A DNA stretch of 64,000 bases, from positions 35,313,103 through 35,377,102 of the forward strand of contig OY804575.1 in NCBI GenBank assembly GCA_963680875.1. Direction: 5' to 3'. The notes beneath the pieces were generated by a model that saw only the letters and a program-made list of their open reading frames with translations, was not told the DNA's origin and made no database searches. Position numbers and translations under genes: made by a program. The DNA is from Bathymodiolus brooksi (lineage: Eukaryota > Mollusca > Bivalvia > Mytilida > Modiolidae). Positions 21,738 through 32,190 of this stretch are shown here, in pieces; position 1 is the stretch's first letter, and each line of letters begins with the position of its first letter.

Positions 21738-22272
21738 ACTTTTATTCTTATTTAAAACTCCCACTTAATAGGCCTCTCGATACGAAATGAATTGGCCGTG
21801 CGTAGCGAAGAATAAGCTAAAAAAAGTTCCGAAAATCTTTCCGACCAATGAAATTGCGCGAAACAAAATATGCTCGGTTGACCTCCTGAATGGGTCGTCG
21901 AGAATAAACTTGAATTTCGTCAATAAATATTTGTTGTTCGTACGTATAAACTAGATAGGAATGAAGGGAAATCATTTTTGAGACGAGGACAAGCGAAGGT
22001 CCTTTTTAAAACTGGTGCGTTATTGTAAAATATCGAGTCGAAGCGAGGATTCCCTCTTCGTATTTTGAAGATTGTTTCTTACCTTTATGTATATATAAGT
22101 AATACGGCAGCTGGACCTAGAAACAAAAGTTAGTAGAACGAGAGAGTTGTAACACGAAATGTTGTAAAATATGGATAAATGGTTCAAAGATATACTTCCA
22201 GACAAAGATCCATACCATAATCGCGGGAGGGACCAAATGAGGAAAAAGGGGGTCCGGAATTCGAGTGCCTGT
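21738..22272 (-). repeat. Right terminal inverted repeat of the 8.2-kb element
   Basis: Reverse complement of 14057-14628, ending GAATTCGAGTGCCTGTG and followed by GTACACAG. Confidence 0.85.
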
Positions 22273-23175
22273 GGTACACAGTACTTGCATTAAGCGGTAC
22301 AATGAGTATGTCAATGACAAGTCACATTATAATGGATGAGAACCATAAGCCAAAACGACTATGGAGCTTTATTAAAAGCAAACGGACTAACTCGTGTGGC
22401 GTTGCACCATTGAAGAGAGATGGGATAGCCTATAGTGATGCCAGAATGAAGGCAAACATCCTGAATAATCAGTTCACTTCAGTGTTTACATCAGAGGATC
22501 CCTTACCGCCCTTACCAGACTTGGGCCCCAGCCCACATCCTGCAGCTTCAGACATCACTATAACTCAGGAAGGGGTACAAAAACTTCTATGCCATCTCAA
22601 TCCACACAAAGCCACCGGTCCCAATCAAGTCTCACCTAGATTGCTCAAGGAAACAGCCAAGCAGATCTCTCCAGCATTGACTTGGTATTTCAAGCCTCAA
22701 TCAACCAAGGTAAAGTACCAGAAGAATGGAAATCTGCCACCATCACACCACTCTTCTAAAAAGGAGACAGAAGTGCACCAGTAAACTACCGTCCAGTGTC
22801 GTTAACTTCAGTATGCAGCAAAGTGATGGAGCACATAATCCACAGTCATATCATCAAACACATGGACAAACTAGGATTATTACTTATTAGCTGATTCCCA
22901 ACATGGCTTCAGGAAGCGACGATCAACTGAAACCCAGCAAATACTTTCCATAGACGACTTAGCTAAAAGTCGAGACGTAGGAGAACAGATGGATTGTATT
23001 CTCCTGGACTTTTCCAAGGCCTTCGACAGGGTGATGCACAGTAGACTTCTGATGAAACTACAACACTATGGGGTCAGTGGCCACCTCCATGACTTGCTGG
23101 AGTCGTGGGACATCAGAGAGCTCTACATACGGAAAACAGCGGATTTGCCCATGCAACTCTGCCTTGGCACATTTC
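22270..23175 (+). pseudogene. LINE fragment, right part, RT N-terminal half
   Basis: It resumes the LINE begun at 13815: SFIKSKRTNSCGVAPLKRDG, NPHKATGPNQVSPRLLKETA, then (after frameshifts) QHGFRKR-like bases near 22900 and DCILLDFSKAFDRVMHSRLL with motif A. It aligns along its length with the LINE at 39201-42248, which reads CGVAPLKRNG, NPHKATGSDS and LDFSKAFDKVPHNRLL. It breaks off near 23175 after the thumb-proximal part. Several frameshifts and stops mark it as dead. Confidence 0.8.
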
Positions 23176-23339
23176 CACGTTTTGTGGCTATCAGATTTTA
23201 TTTTCTATCCGAAACCCTTATATAAATCGCTTCACCAATCATTTTTCTATTCATTCATACAAATGTAACCATCTTACCTTCAGAAAGTGGTGTTACACAC
23301 CATTACTGCACGATTTTACCTTAGACCCTCTCATTTTGT

Positions 23340-23600
23340 CATTTCACTTTCATTAAATATGTTAAAAAGGGTCAGGCTTAAGATAATCCCCCTGTTTTAC
23401 TCCTAAGTTCGCTTGGAAGGGATAACTTATACATTGTATATTCATCGGTCTTACAACAATATAAAGTATTTGAATACATATTTTTTATCAAGTCAAAATT
23501 TTTTCCCCCCCAATTCCTTTTTTGAGTAATTTAGTCAACATGGCCTTTCTTGCAACACTGTCGAATGCCATTTGAAAATCTACAAACATACAAATAAGTT
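23340..23600 (-). pseudogene. Second non-LTR RT fragment, motif A and B region (minus strand)
   Basis: Minus-strand translation gives KLICMFVDFQMAFDSVARKA, then KNMYSNTLYC and, after frameshifts, SELGVKQGD-like and PFNIF sequence, the usual order of motifs A and B of non-LTR reverse transcriptases. It is the downstream half of the fragment at 24136-24320, separated by the plus-strand LINE 3' end. Confidence 0.65.
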
Positions 23601-24135
23601 TTTATTGTTATTATATACATATCAACGTATTGGTCTTATTAGAAGATGTTTTACTAATCTTACATCTGAGAAAGTATCTATATTATACAAATCAATCGTA
23701 CGTCCAATTTTAGAATACGGATCAACAGTTTGGTCACCATATTTAGTTAAAGATATAGAAGCTTTAGATAAAGTTCAGCGTAGGTGTACTAGAATTTCAA
23801 ACCACCCTTTTCATATTGAACCACTGGAACTTCGTAGGCGTAGACAAGATATGTGTCAAGTTTATAAATACCTTCATCATAGTTATAAAACTAACACTGA
23901 CAATTTATTTAAACTCAACACATCTATAACACGAGGACATAACTTTAAACTTACTAAACATTTCGCCAGAACGGATGTCAGAAAAAACTTCTTCTCAAAT
24001 AGAGTGGTTAACTATTGGAATGACTTGCCATCTGCTGTTGTCAGCGCACCTACCTTGGACAGTTTTAAAAGAAGACTGAGGTCCTTACCAGATTGGTGAA
24101 GAGGACAGAACAACAAAGTAACAAAGTAACAAAGT
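23601..24135 (+). pseudogene. 5'-truncated LINE 3' end with 8-bp tail repeats, inserted in another LINE
   Basis: An open frame encodes the C-terminal region that follows the RT in CR1/L2/Jockey-type LINEs: RIGLIRRCF, ILYKSIVRPILEYGSTVWSP, KVQRRCTRI, NFFSNRVVNYWNDLP, LDSFKRRLRSLPDW then stop at 24099. The 3' end is (ACAAAGTA)n at 24111-24136, the kind of short tail repeat typical of CR1-like LINEs. It splits the minus-strand RT fragment. Confidence 0.75.
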
Positions 24136-24320
24136 AACAGTACTTATTTATTAAGGTTTTTAGAATAAATATGTGGTCACTTGTCCTGTATTGACCTGCC
24201 CTAAAACCATCCTGATTAGGGCTAAGTAAATCATGTTCTTCAAGGAACAAAGTCAATCTATTTTGTAACAGAGAAGTAAAAGGTTTGCCTAGACAACTGC
24301 AGAACTGGAGTCTGGATACA
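24136..24320 (-). pseudogene. Second non-LTR RT fragment, N-terminal part (minus strand)
   Basis: Minus-strand frame CLGKPFTSLLQNRLTLFLEE then HDLLSPNQDGFRAGQYRTSD and HIFILKTLINKY is the RT region just before motif A. It continues at 23600 with KLICMFVDF once the inserted LINE end is removed. Its sequence differs clearly from the other two LINE families in the window. Confidence 0.7.
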
Positions 24321-24825
24321 AAAAAATAATAAAAATGTCAAATCACTATCAGAACCTTGGCTCAAGTACCGTGTACTTTACTCACCGGATATTTTTGTTG
24401 CACAATAAATTGTGAATAGATTTGCAAAAAATGTTCTGTATGTGCATAACTTCATAATTAATAATATACGTGACTGTTTTTGTCGTTTGACTGCATTCCG
24501 AAGTTATTAAGATATTCAAAATGTTATAAAATAAAAGTCATACCGGATCGACCTAGCGTATACGGAATGTGGGTTCGCTGTTAACCACAATCGCCCTTTA
24601 AAGGCAAATTCACGTTTTTTCTTATAATAAGTGAGCTTCCGACAAATTCGAGTGGGAACGTTAATAAATAGCTTGTAACTTCAAAAGTATTTGGTTTGTT
24701 GCATATTTTTTCGCAAATTAATGAAGCCATATAAATAATCAGAAAAATCACTAACTGTAATCAAGGACGTATTATACGTCCTTGCTGTAATTTACTGTTA
24801 CTGAAATTGAACATTTCCGGCACTT
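24321..24825. other. No gene recognised
   Basis: Mixed-composition DNA. GACGTATTATACGTC near 24767 is a short perfect palindrome (AAGGACGTATTATACGTCCTT). Confidence 0.4.
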
Positions 24826-24936
24826 TCAAACTAATTTTCTGTAGACCCCTTTCGTAGATTTCGAAAAAAGAATTGGTGCATTGTAGCCGCTACAGAAGAC
24901 TAAATGTTTCGTTCCTACCAGAATCTCCCTACTTAC

Positions 24937-25155
24937 TTCTTCTTCTACAGGTATTGTCCTCCGCTCTATTTCGGAGCACTCCATAATGGACATACACGTA
25001 TCGCGTATGTTAAAATCCATGATGTATTTAAAGCGGCTCGGGATATTTGCCTCTCCTCTCAACCGGTATTTTTCGCAAATAACATCTACATCTACATAGT
25101 ACGACGATCCATCAAAACTCTGATGACTACACGTCGGCGCTGCGCAAACAGACAT
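24937..25155 (-). CDS. Candidate first exon, unknown product
   Basis: A minus-strand ATG opens 73 codons (MSVCAAPTCSHQSF ... IERRTIPVEEE) that end at a perfect donor, GAA|GTAAGTAG, at 24936. Composition looks like protein (mixed charged residues, six Cys, no low complexity). If unspliced it runs on to a stop at 24826 (109 residues). I recognise no domain, and there is no signal peptide. Upstream lies the 3' end of a LINE in the same orientation, so it could be a real short gene start, a promoter-trapped frame or chance. Confidence 0.3.
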
Positions 25156-25292
25156 TAAAAAAATATATAAAATAATAATAAATAAAAATTAACTACAAAT
25201 ATTGCATGAAAATAACAGTGAAATCAAAAATTAACAAAAACAGGTGCAAAAATTTAACACATTTACAGGTATTTACAGGCCAACTAAGATGT

Positions 25293-26655
25293 TTACTGAT
25301 CCAGGGACCCAGCATTAACAACTGTATAAGGTAGTGAGTTCCAGAGTACTACTGCATGTGGGAAAAAACTGTATTTATAATAGTTTGTCCTGGTGGATAT
25401 AATTTGATATTGTAATGGGCTATTGTTTCTTGTACTGAGATAAGGTTGAGGAGTAAGGTAAAGTTTTGGATCCACTGCAATAAGGTTGTTGGTGAAATTA
25501 TAAAGCATTGTAATTCTGTTTAAGTTCCTACGGTGTTCAAGAGTTGGCAATTGAAGATGGTTAAGCATTGCCGAAACACTGCTGGTATTGTGATAGCGGT
25601 TTGTCACATATCTTGCTGCTCTGCGCTGAACTTGCTCTAATTTACTTTTTAGTTTTTCTGTGTGAGGTGACCAGACACTTGCGCAGTATTCCAGATTTGA
25701 TCTGACCATGGATTTATATGCCAAAGTTTTAGTTTCAGTGTTTTGAATTGGTAGGTTTCGTCTCAAGAAGCCTATGATCTTGTTTGCTTTTGAGGTGATG
25801 TTATTGATATGAGTGTCCCAGTTCATGTCTTTTGAGATTGTTATGCCCAGATATTTTGCAGTTGTAACTGATTCAAGGGTATGACCTTTGAGGATGTAGC
25901 TGGTGTGAAATGGTTTTTGTGATCTTGTGACACTTAATGAGATGCATTTTTCTGGATGAAACTGCATACCCCACATTTTTTCCCAAGCTGCCAAGTTGTC
26001 CAAGTCTTGTTGTAAAGTGATTGAATCATCATGATTATAGATTTGTCTGTATAGAATACAATCATCTGCAAATAATCTAGTTTTTGATGTTACTGCAACT
26101 GGAAGATCATTTATGAATATGAGAAAAAGCAGTGGACCCAAGACCGATCCCTGAGGTACTCCACTTACTACAGGTAGTTGACCAGATACTTCCCCATCCA
26201 AAGCTACTTGCTGCATTCTGTTACTCAAGAAAGCTGAGACCCACTTCCAGGTGTTTCCTCTTATTCCATAATTGTTAAGCTTCCATAGTAATTTCTTATG
26301 AGGTACCTTGTCAAATGCCTTAGAAAAGTCAAGTATTATCAAGTCAGTTTGTATGCTAGAGTGTAGGTTACTGAGCAGTTCATGGCTGAGTGTTAGTAAT
26401 TGTGTTTCACAACTCCTTTTTGCACGAAAACCATGTTGACAGTCGACTAAGATGTTATGCAGATCTAGATGTTTTAAGATGTTACTCACTACGATGTGTT
26501 CTAAAAGTTTACAGCATATACAGGTGAGTGATACTGGTCTATAATTGCTTACTAGGTACTTTTCCCCTTTTTTAAAGATCGGTATTACATTTGCTTGACG
26601 CCAGTCTGTTGGAACTTCACCTTTGTAATAGATGTATTGAAACCCTCACTAACAG
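25293..26655 (-). pseudogene. LINE reverse transcriptase fragment (5'-truncated)
   Basis: One continuous minus-strand frame of about 450 codons covers the RT from EVPTDWRQANVIPIFKKG through CQHGFRAKRSCETQ, motif A ILDFSKAFDKVPHKKLL, SGVPQGSVLGPLLFLIFIND, catalytic RLFADDCILYR and the C-terminal LEYCASVWSP...KLEQVQRRAARYV...VVLWNSLPY. No stop or frameshift lies within, so the insertion is young, but the endonuclease part is missing and the frame stops abruptly after AGSLDQ. Clade is CR1/L2/Jockey-like. It differs in sequence from the LINE at 39201. Confidence 0.85.
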
Positions 26656-26780
26656 GATATATTTGTTTAATTCCGCCGAATATTTAACAGCAAGTAAAAC
26701 AGTAGCATGCAAGCAGGTTCAGAACTTCAGACCACCTGGATCATTTGATTTTCAACTGAGACTTAAAATCAATCTCATGA

Positions 26781-27943
26781 ATACCTGTTAACCTCTGGGA
26801 ACTGCTAGGGGGAGATCTCCCCCCTACCAACTCTTCTAAGGGGGAGATTTTGTGTGTCGCCTTTAAGCGCACAAAATTGTACCTTGTAGTTGCATACATG
26901 TGATAGAGTTGCTATGCTACAACTGGAGATTTGTAAATTTTTGGCTGGAGATTTGGTCTCATAACTGGAGATTTTTTATCGACGTATTTGATGCGTGTTT
27001 TTATTGTTTATTGATGTTTTCCTTTTGTTTGTTTCAGTATTGAACCAACTGCATCCCATTTCAATATATATTGTTTACATTTCTGTCTTATTAGTAGTGT
27101 TTCATATGATGAATGAAGGATAAAAACTGTATTTATAATCTATCCATAATCATTCATAATCATAAGGTTATAACAAAGCAATAACAATGAATACAGAATG
27201 TTCTGAACAATAAAGTCATAGAGCACTAAAATTAAAGTCACTTTGCTGCTGGTGATAGCATACGTTTCGGCATTTTTGTGGTTTATCAATTCCATCCTGG
27301 AACTTAGTCATTAAATAATACTTTAATCGGCTTTGGTCCCAAACAAGCCATAACAACTTAATCCGAGATGAATTCATTGCACGTTTGATCGAAATAAGAA
27401 GTTTTCCTCGACATCAAAGGTTGTCCGACTCCTGTTTGCACAACGGTTTATAACTATTTTTAATTGGCGCTATCACACTTCTAATCATCTAAGCGTGTGC
27501 CACAAACCCACTTCCTTATACCCAATTAACTGTTAATCAGTGGATAATTGTTGTATAATCATCAACACCTTAATTAATCACCATGACCCAATTTACCTGA
27601 AAAGGTGTCAAACAGATCAATAACCGGATATAATTTAAATATGACATTCACCTTTACCATTCGTATCTCTCGGCGTTTTTCTTCAGCGCAGGAGTTCCAA
27701 ATGGGGAATTTCCAGAAATAATGATCGCAAAATGTAGGTCAAGATTTTATTGTACTTGATTTTGAAAGTTAACGGAAGGGACCCTCAAAATCGGGAGAAA
27801 TAATTTTTGCTGGGGGGAGATCGTGCGGGAGGAAAAGGTGTGTGCGGGAGATTAATGTCTCCCGCGTAGGAGACCCAGTCCATGCGGGAGATAAGGCTCT
27901 TACGCTGGAGACTCCCGCGCAAAGGGGGAGGGTTAACAGGTAT
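26781..27943. mobile_element. ~1.16-kb foldback/MITE with ATACCTGTTAACC ends
   Basis: The ends are perfect 13-bp inverted repeats, ATACCTGTTAACC at 26781 and GGTTAACAGGTAT at 27931. Both subterminal regions hold many direct and inverted GGGAGAT/ATCTCCC copies (left: five or more; right: six or more). There is no coding frame. The target duplication is unclear (TA or AT at most). Confidence 0.6.
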
Positions 27944-28261
27944 GCAATCTACGAAAACAGGAAAAAATCTTTTCAAATAAGTGACTATAGTGTATAAATT
28001 CTGGAACAAATTCAAAAATAAAATAAATCACGATTTTGCTATAACATACAACACGCTAAAAAAAAATAATGCAAATGAATTTGAAATATATACATTTCAA
28101 CGATTTCAAACATAACGGCCGACACTGTCGTCATTTTCTTCACTTTAGCGTTGGTTGAAAGAAAAAACCCGAGTAATTCGAATAACATCGGTGACGTCAT
28201 AAACTATTTAAAGAAGGGATTTCGTCTCGAGCAGGATATTTTCCTATAGTACCGGTGTCGT

Positions 28262-28350
28262 AAAATTTTTAGCTACCTCCAACTTCCGGTAGCTAATTTT
28301 CATACGGCGGAGCATAAACATTAGCTACCTATGAAAATTAGCTACTTGTA
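28262..28350. repeat. GTAGCTAATTTTCAT motif cluster, inverted copies
   Basis: TTAGCTACC, GGTAGCTAATTTTCAT and ATGAAAATTAGCTAC occur within 90 bp in both orientations. The same motif builds the array at 34060-35720 and recurs at 36463-36550. Confidence 0.6.
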
Positions 28351-28491
28351 GCATAAACTTATAGGATTTGTCTCCCTTACTATGTTTACCAAAATACAAA
28401 TTGTGTATTTCCAATGGAGGGACAAAATGAAAAACTGCATGTACATAAACAGGAAAAGAGTTACTGATTGACGAAGAGAGACATATAGAAT

Positions 28492-28687
28492 CTAACACCG
28501 GGGGAGTACAAGATAGGGAAATCTCCGACACCCTTGGGTAAGATTTCAATCGTTCTCTGTACAAGATAGGGAAATCTCCGACACCCTTGGGTAAGATTTC
28601 AATCGTTCTCTTACTAGTTAGAGAACGATTGAAATCTTACCCAAGGGTGTCGGAGATTTCCCTATCTTGTACTTTTTCCGGTGTTTG
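28492..28687. repeat. Snap-back palindrome: 53-bp unit twice direct, once inverted
   Basis: GTACAAGATAGGGAAATCTC... (53 bp) occurs identically at 28506-28558 and 28559-28611, then as exact reverse complement at 28619-28672 with a 7-bp spacer. The homology continues imperfectly outward (ACACCGG on both outer sides). Confidence 0.9.
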
Positions 28688-28689
28688 AT

Positions 28690-29984
28690 TTTATTTCTCA
28701 CTAAACACCGAATTGTTTTGTTTACATTCCATCGAGCGTTTTCCCGCAATTTTTTTTCTCCATTGCTAAAGTAAATATTCGATTTATCCATATGCATCCA
28801 TGTCTTGGCAGTATTTTAAATGTATTTCATAATAAAATACAATGTATTTAATAATTATATTATGAATGTTACTACAACAGCGATAAATACCTGTTAAAAA
28901 AATATTTGAATTTGGTCAAAGGGAGGTAATTTCTTTCTTTACGTTAGTTACTAACAAGGGAGAGCACTCTATTATTTACTTAAAGTAAACAAACATTGAC
29001 TGGAAGAGAATAATATGGTTGATTGTTAGGATTTGCGTGTTTATAAAAGATTGAAAACTTATATACAGTGAATTGTTTATTTTAAAAAGGAAAAGCATAG
29101 AGAATTCAGGGGGCAGTTGACATAAACTGTACAGCATGCTTTTGCCGGTAAAACGCACGTGATTTTTTTGTCTTGCACTAGTGCAAGATAAGAAAATCTC
29201 ACATCGCTAAAAATAGGAACTGGTCTGTCTCAAAAGTGAGAAATATAGATCTACACAATATAAAATAAAATAAACAATAGATATTAGTGGTGTTCATAGT
29301 TGAAAAACAAAATGCTACCTGTATGGCTGTATAGCATGTGATTAAGTTACAAACTATCTTTTTTCCATTTACCATCGCGATGTATCATTTTTACAGCTAT
29401 TCAAAAATAGATTGGTGGACGGACTATTTATGGTAGAATTTAATATTTATGTGATGTTCAAACTATACAAATTATTCTTTAACTTAATAACTATTAATCA
29501 CACTTTTATTATTGCTAAACGTGTTACCCTCTTGAAATAAAGAAATTAATTCATTTACTTACTGATTGACACTATCTTCTGAATTCAAGAATTAAATAAA
29601 ATTATGTTCCATATATATTTAATAATGAAAGTTGGGAATTTTATTTATTACAATATTAAAGAACTGGTAGCTATTAGATTAATTTCAATTCGAAACTGAA
29701 ACTATTTGCACACTCTTGATGACAATTTCTTATTTGGATTTTGTAAAAATAGAACCCTAAATCATAAATTTCTAACAGAATGTGGAAGATGGCAAAATAT
29801 GAATTTGTTTATATACATGTACTCAAAAAGTCGCTTTTTGTGTGTCTTCTGAAGGATTGTGAAAGCGCGAAAAGTTGACCGTGCGTTGCACAATGCATTT
29901 TGTATTGTTACGTTATCTATTGTCATTTATGTAGACAATATATGTATTCGTTGAGAAACAGACCAGAAATGCTCACCAAAGACT
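28690..29984. other. No gene recognised
   Basis: AT-rich DNA with short frames only. No repeat shared with the rest of the window was noticed. Confidence 0.4.
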
Positions 29985-30340
29985 CTCATCGGTAGTGTAA
30001 TCGTTAGCGTGCTCGCCTCGAGTGCGGTAGATCGTAGGTTCGAGTCCCGATCGGGTCAAACCAAAGATTATCAACTGGTATTTGTTGCTTATAATGCAAA
30101 GCACGCAGAATTAGGGAGAAAGAGTAAAGACTGGTTGCCTCGGAATCAGGATAATGTGTCAGAGTGGAGCGACATGTATATCCGCGGACTGTTGTTTCCG
30201 TTAGTTAACACTATAAAAAAAAGAACTAAGCGTGTTGGTCTAGAAAAAAGCGGACATCATCATCATCTCATTAACTTGGTCTCGCTATGATATAGCTATA
30301 AAATTGCTGAGTTGGCGTTAAACAACAATCGCTCACTCAC
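29985..30340 (+). mobile_element. Full-length tRNA-derived SINE
   Basis: It has a tRNA-like head with an A-box region (TAGTGTAATCGTTAGCGTGC) and B box (GGTTCGAGTCCCG), an unrelated body, and the tail CGCTATGATATAGCTATAAA, TTGCTGAGTTGGCGTTAAAC as in the other SINEs here. The tRNA-like part folds poorly as a full tRNA and continues into the SINE body, so it is not called as a tRNA gene. Confidence 0.75.
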
Positions 30341-31374
30341 TAAAGCTGTTACGTACAGTTTTTATATTTCCCCGACAATGTACGTGTATTGTGTTTATTC
30401 TGCAATGTCTTATAGTAAAAAAAATATCTCTACCAGGTGTAAAGAAACTCTTACATAACATCAATATCCATAGATTTTGTGCTCCCAAAACTATTAAATT
30501 ATTTGACTTTCCAATCTTTTGATTTTGAGCTACCTGATGAAGGTTATTCCAGTAACGTTCATGTGTACTAAATTTGATATCTACGTTTTTATTACCTCTT
30601 TTTAGCAATGTAGCTATCAGAATGTTTTCTTTGAAAACAAGATACACTCATTGTTTAATATGTATGTAAAATTTCCAGGTAAAGTAGTTAATACCTGTAT
30701 TTCCTATGAAAATTATGTGTACAGAACTAAGTCAGATTGATAAAAGGTGCATTCCTGTTGGGTTTTTTCTTTCTTTTTTATATTTTTGATTGGTTTGTTT
30801 TGTTTTGTATTTGTTTGTTTTTGATAACAGATTAATATCTAATTTTATTTCGGTTTTTTTTCTGTTTTGAGGATATAACTTCAAAAGGGCCTACAAATTT
30901 ATACATCTTGGAATAACAGTAGTGTCTGCATCCTAATTTCTTATGTACATGTATCTCTATTCTTTATCAATAAATGTTTAGAGGTTTGCGTTTGTATTGA
31001 ATCGGGGCCTTGATGGGAGAGAGGTTTAAGCTGCCTACACCTCATTTATCTTTCACTGCACTGTTCATCACTTGGATGATGTACTCAGCCTTTAGAAAGT
31101 AGATTGCCAGACGCTGGTACAACATATGAAAATATCTGTAATGTCATTGAATATAGCTCAAATAAATATTTTGCATCATGCTGGTATGTTTTGTAAGTAC
31201 AGATACTTGTATCACACATACTTGTCAATTTAATAATTAAATAACAACCATATATACATGATAATATCTCACACACAAAGTATCTTAACACAAGTTATTT
31301 CTTAAAGATTTTATTGAAAAACTCAGACAGGCATGGTGGAACATTAGCATACATATAATACAATACAATATATA
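30341..31374. other. No gene recognised
   Basis: AT-rich DNA with T-rich tracts around 30760-30860. No supported feature. Confidence 0.4.
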
Positions 31375-31377
31375 GAC

Positions 31378-32190
31378 TAGAGACTCAGTAGGTTGAGAAT
31401 ATATTTTAGAAATCAACCAATCAGCAACAAGAATTGCCTGTGGTGGACATGTTTGTTAACGGATCGGGACGAAATGAGCAATATTTATCGATGGCCTTCC
31501 ATAGCTGCTACCTATCATGTTTCGGTTCATTTGGCCAATCGGTTTCAGAGGAGAAGATTTGTTATGAATCGACCAATCAGCAACACGAATTGCCTGTGCT
31601 GGCCATGTTTGTTAACGGATCCAAAATGAGCAATCGTTATAGAGGGCCTTCCATAGATGCTACCTACCACGTTTCGGTGCATTTGGCCAAGCGGTTTCAG
31701 AGTAGAAGATTTTTTAGGAATCGACCAATCAGCAACAAGAATTGCCTGTGCCGTCCATGTTTGCTAAGGGATCAGGACTAAATGAGCAATCTTTATAGAG
31801 AGCCTGCCATATATGCTTCCTACCAAGTTAGGTTCATTTGGCCAAGCGGTTTCAGAGTAGAAGATTTTTTTAGGAATCGACCAATCAGCAACACGAATTG
31901 CCTGTGCTGGCCATGTTTGTTAACGGATCCAAAATGAGCAATCGTTATAGAGGACCTTCCATAGATGCTACCTACCACGTTTCGGTTCATTTGGCCAAGC
32001 GGATTCAGAGTAGAAGATTTTTTAGGAATCGACCAATCAGCAACAAGAATTGCCTGTGCCGTCCATGTTTGCTAAGGGATCAGGACTAAATGAGCAATCT
32101 TTATAGAGAGCCTGCCATATATGCTTCCTACCAAGTTAGGTTCATTTGGCCAAGCGGTTTTAGGAGGTTTTTTTAGGAATCGACCAATCA
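31378..32190 (+). repeat. AGAGGCTC-family modules (3'-truncated copy)
   Basis: About five ~145-bp modules (AATCGACCAATCAGCAACA, TGCCTGTGCTGGCCATGTTT, GGTTTCAGAGTAGAAGATTT) after a diverged start ACTAGAGACTCAGTAGGTTG. Two adjacent pairs are nearly identical to each other (31600-31890 and 31900-32180), which points to recent tandem duplication. It breaks off at 32190 without the end hairpin. Confidence 0.7.

Larger units (their letters stand above)
14060..22269. mobile_element. ~8.2-kb transposon with ~560-bp terminal inverted repeats and 8-bp target duplication
   Basis: Bases from about 14057 to 14628 (starting CACAGGCACTCGAATTCCGG) recur as reverse complement at about 21738-22272 (ending CCGGAATTCGAGTGCCTGTG). 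GTACACAG flanks both sides, and removing the insertion restores the LINE frame (KNVVHS-TCIKRYNEY). The interior has no transposase-like frame; it is filled with GGCCATCTTGG-family repeats, so it is non-autonomous. An 8-bp duplication suggests hAT. Very long inverted repeats suggest a MULE. Shared flanking bases (up to TGTGGTACACAG) leave the duplication length uncertain at 8-12. Confidence 0.75.

Noticed and set aside
30000..30075. tRNA gene
   Set aside because: A and B boxes are visible, but the sequence continues into a SINE body and tail and does not close a convincing acceptor stem.
31393..32089. Small frames with [14 protein letters not shown] peptides
   Set aside because: Products of ~145-bp AGAGGCTC-family modules, present wherever the family occurs.
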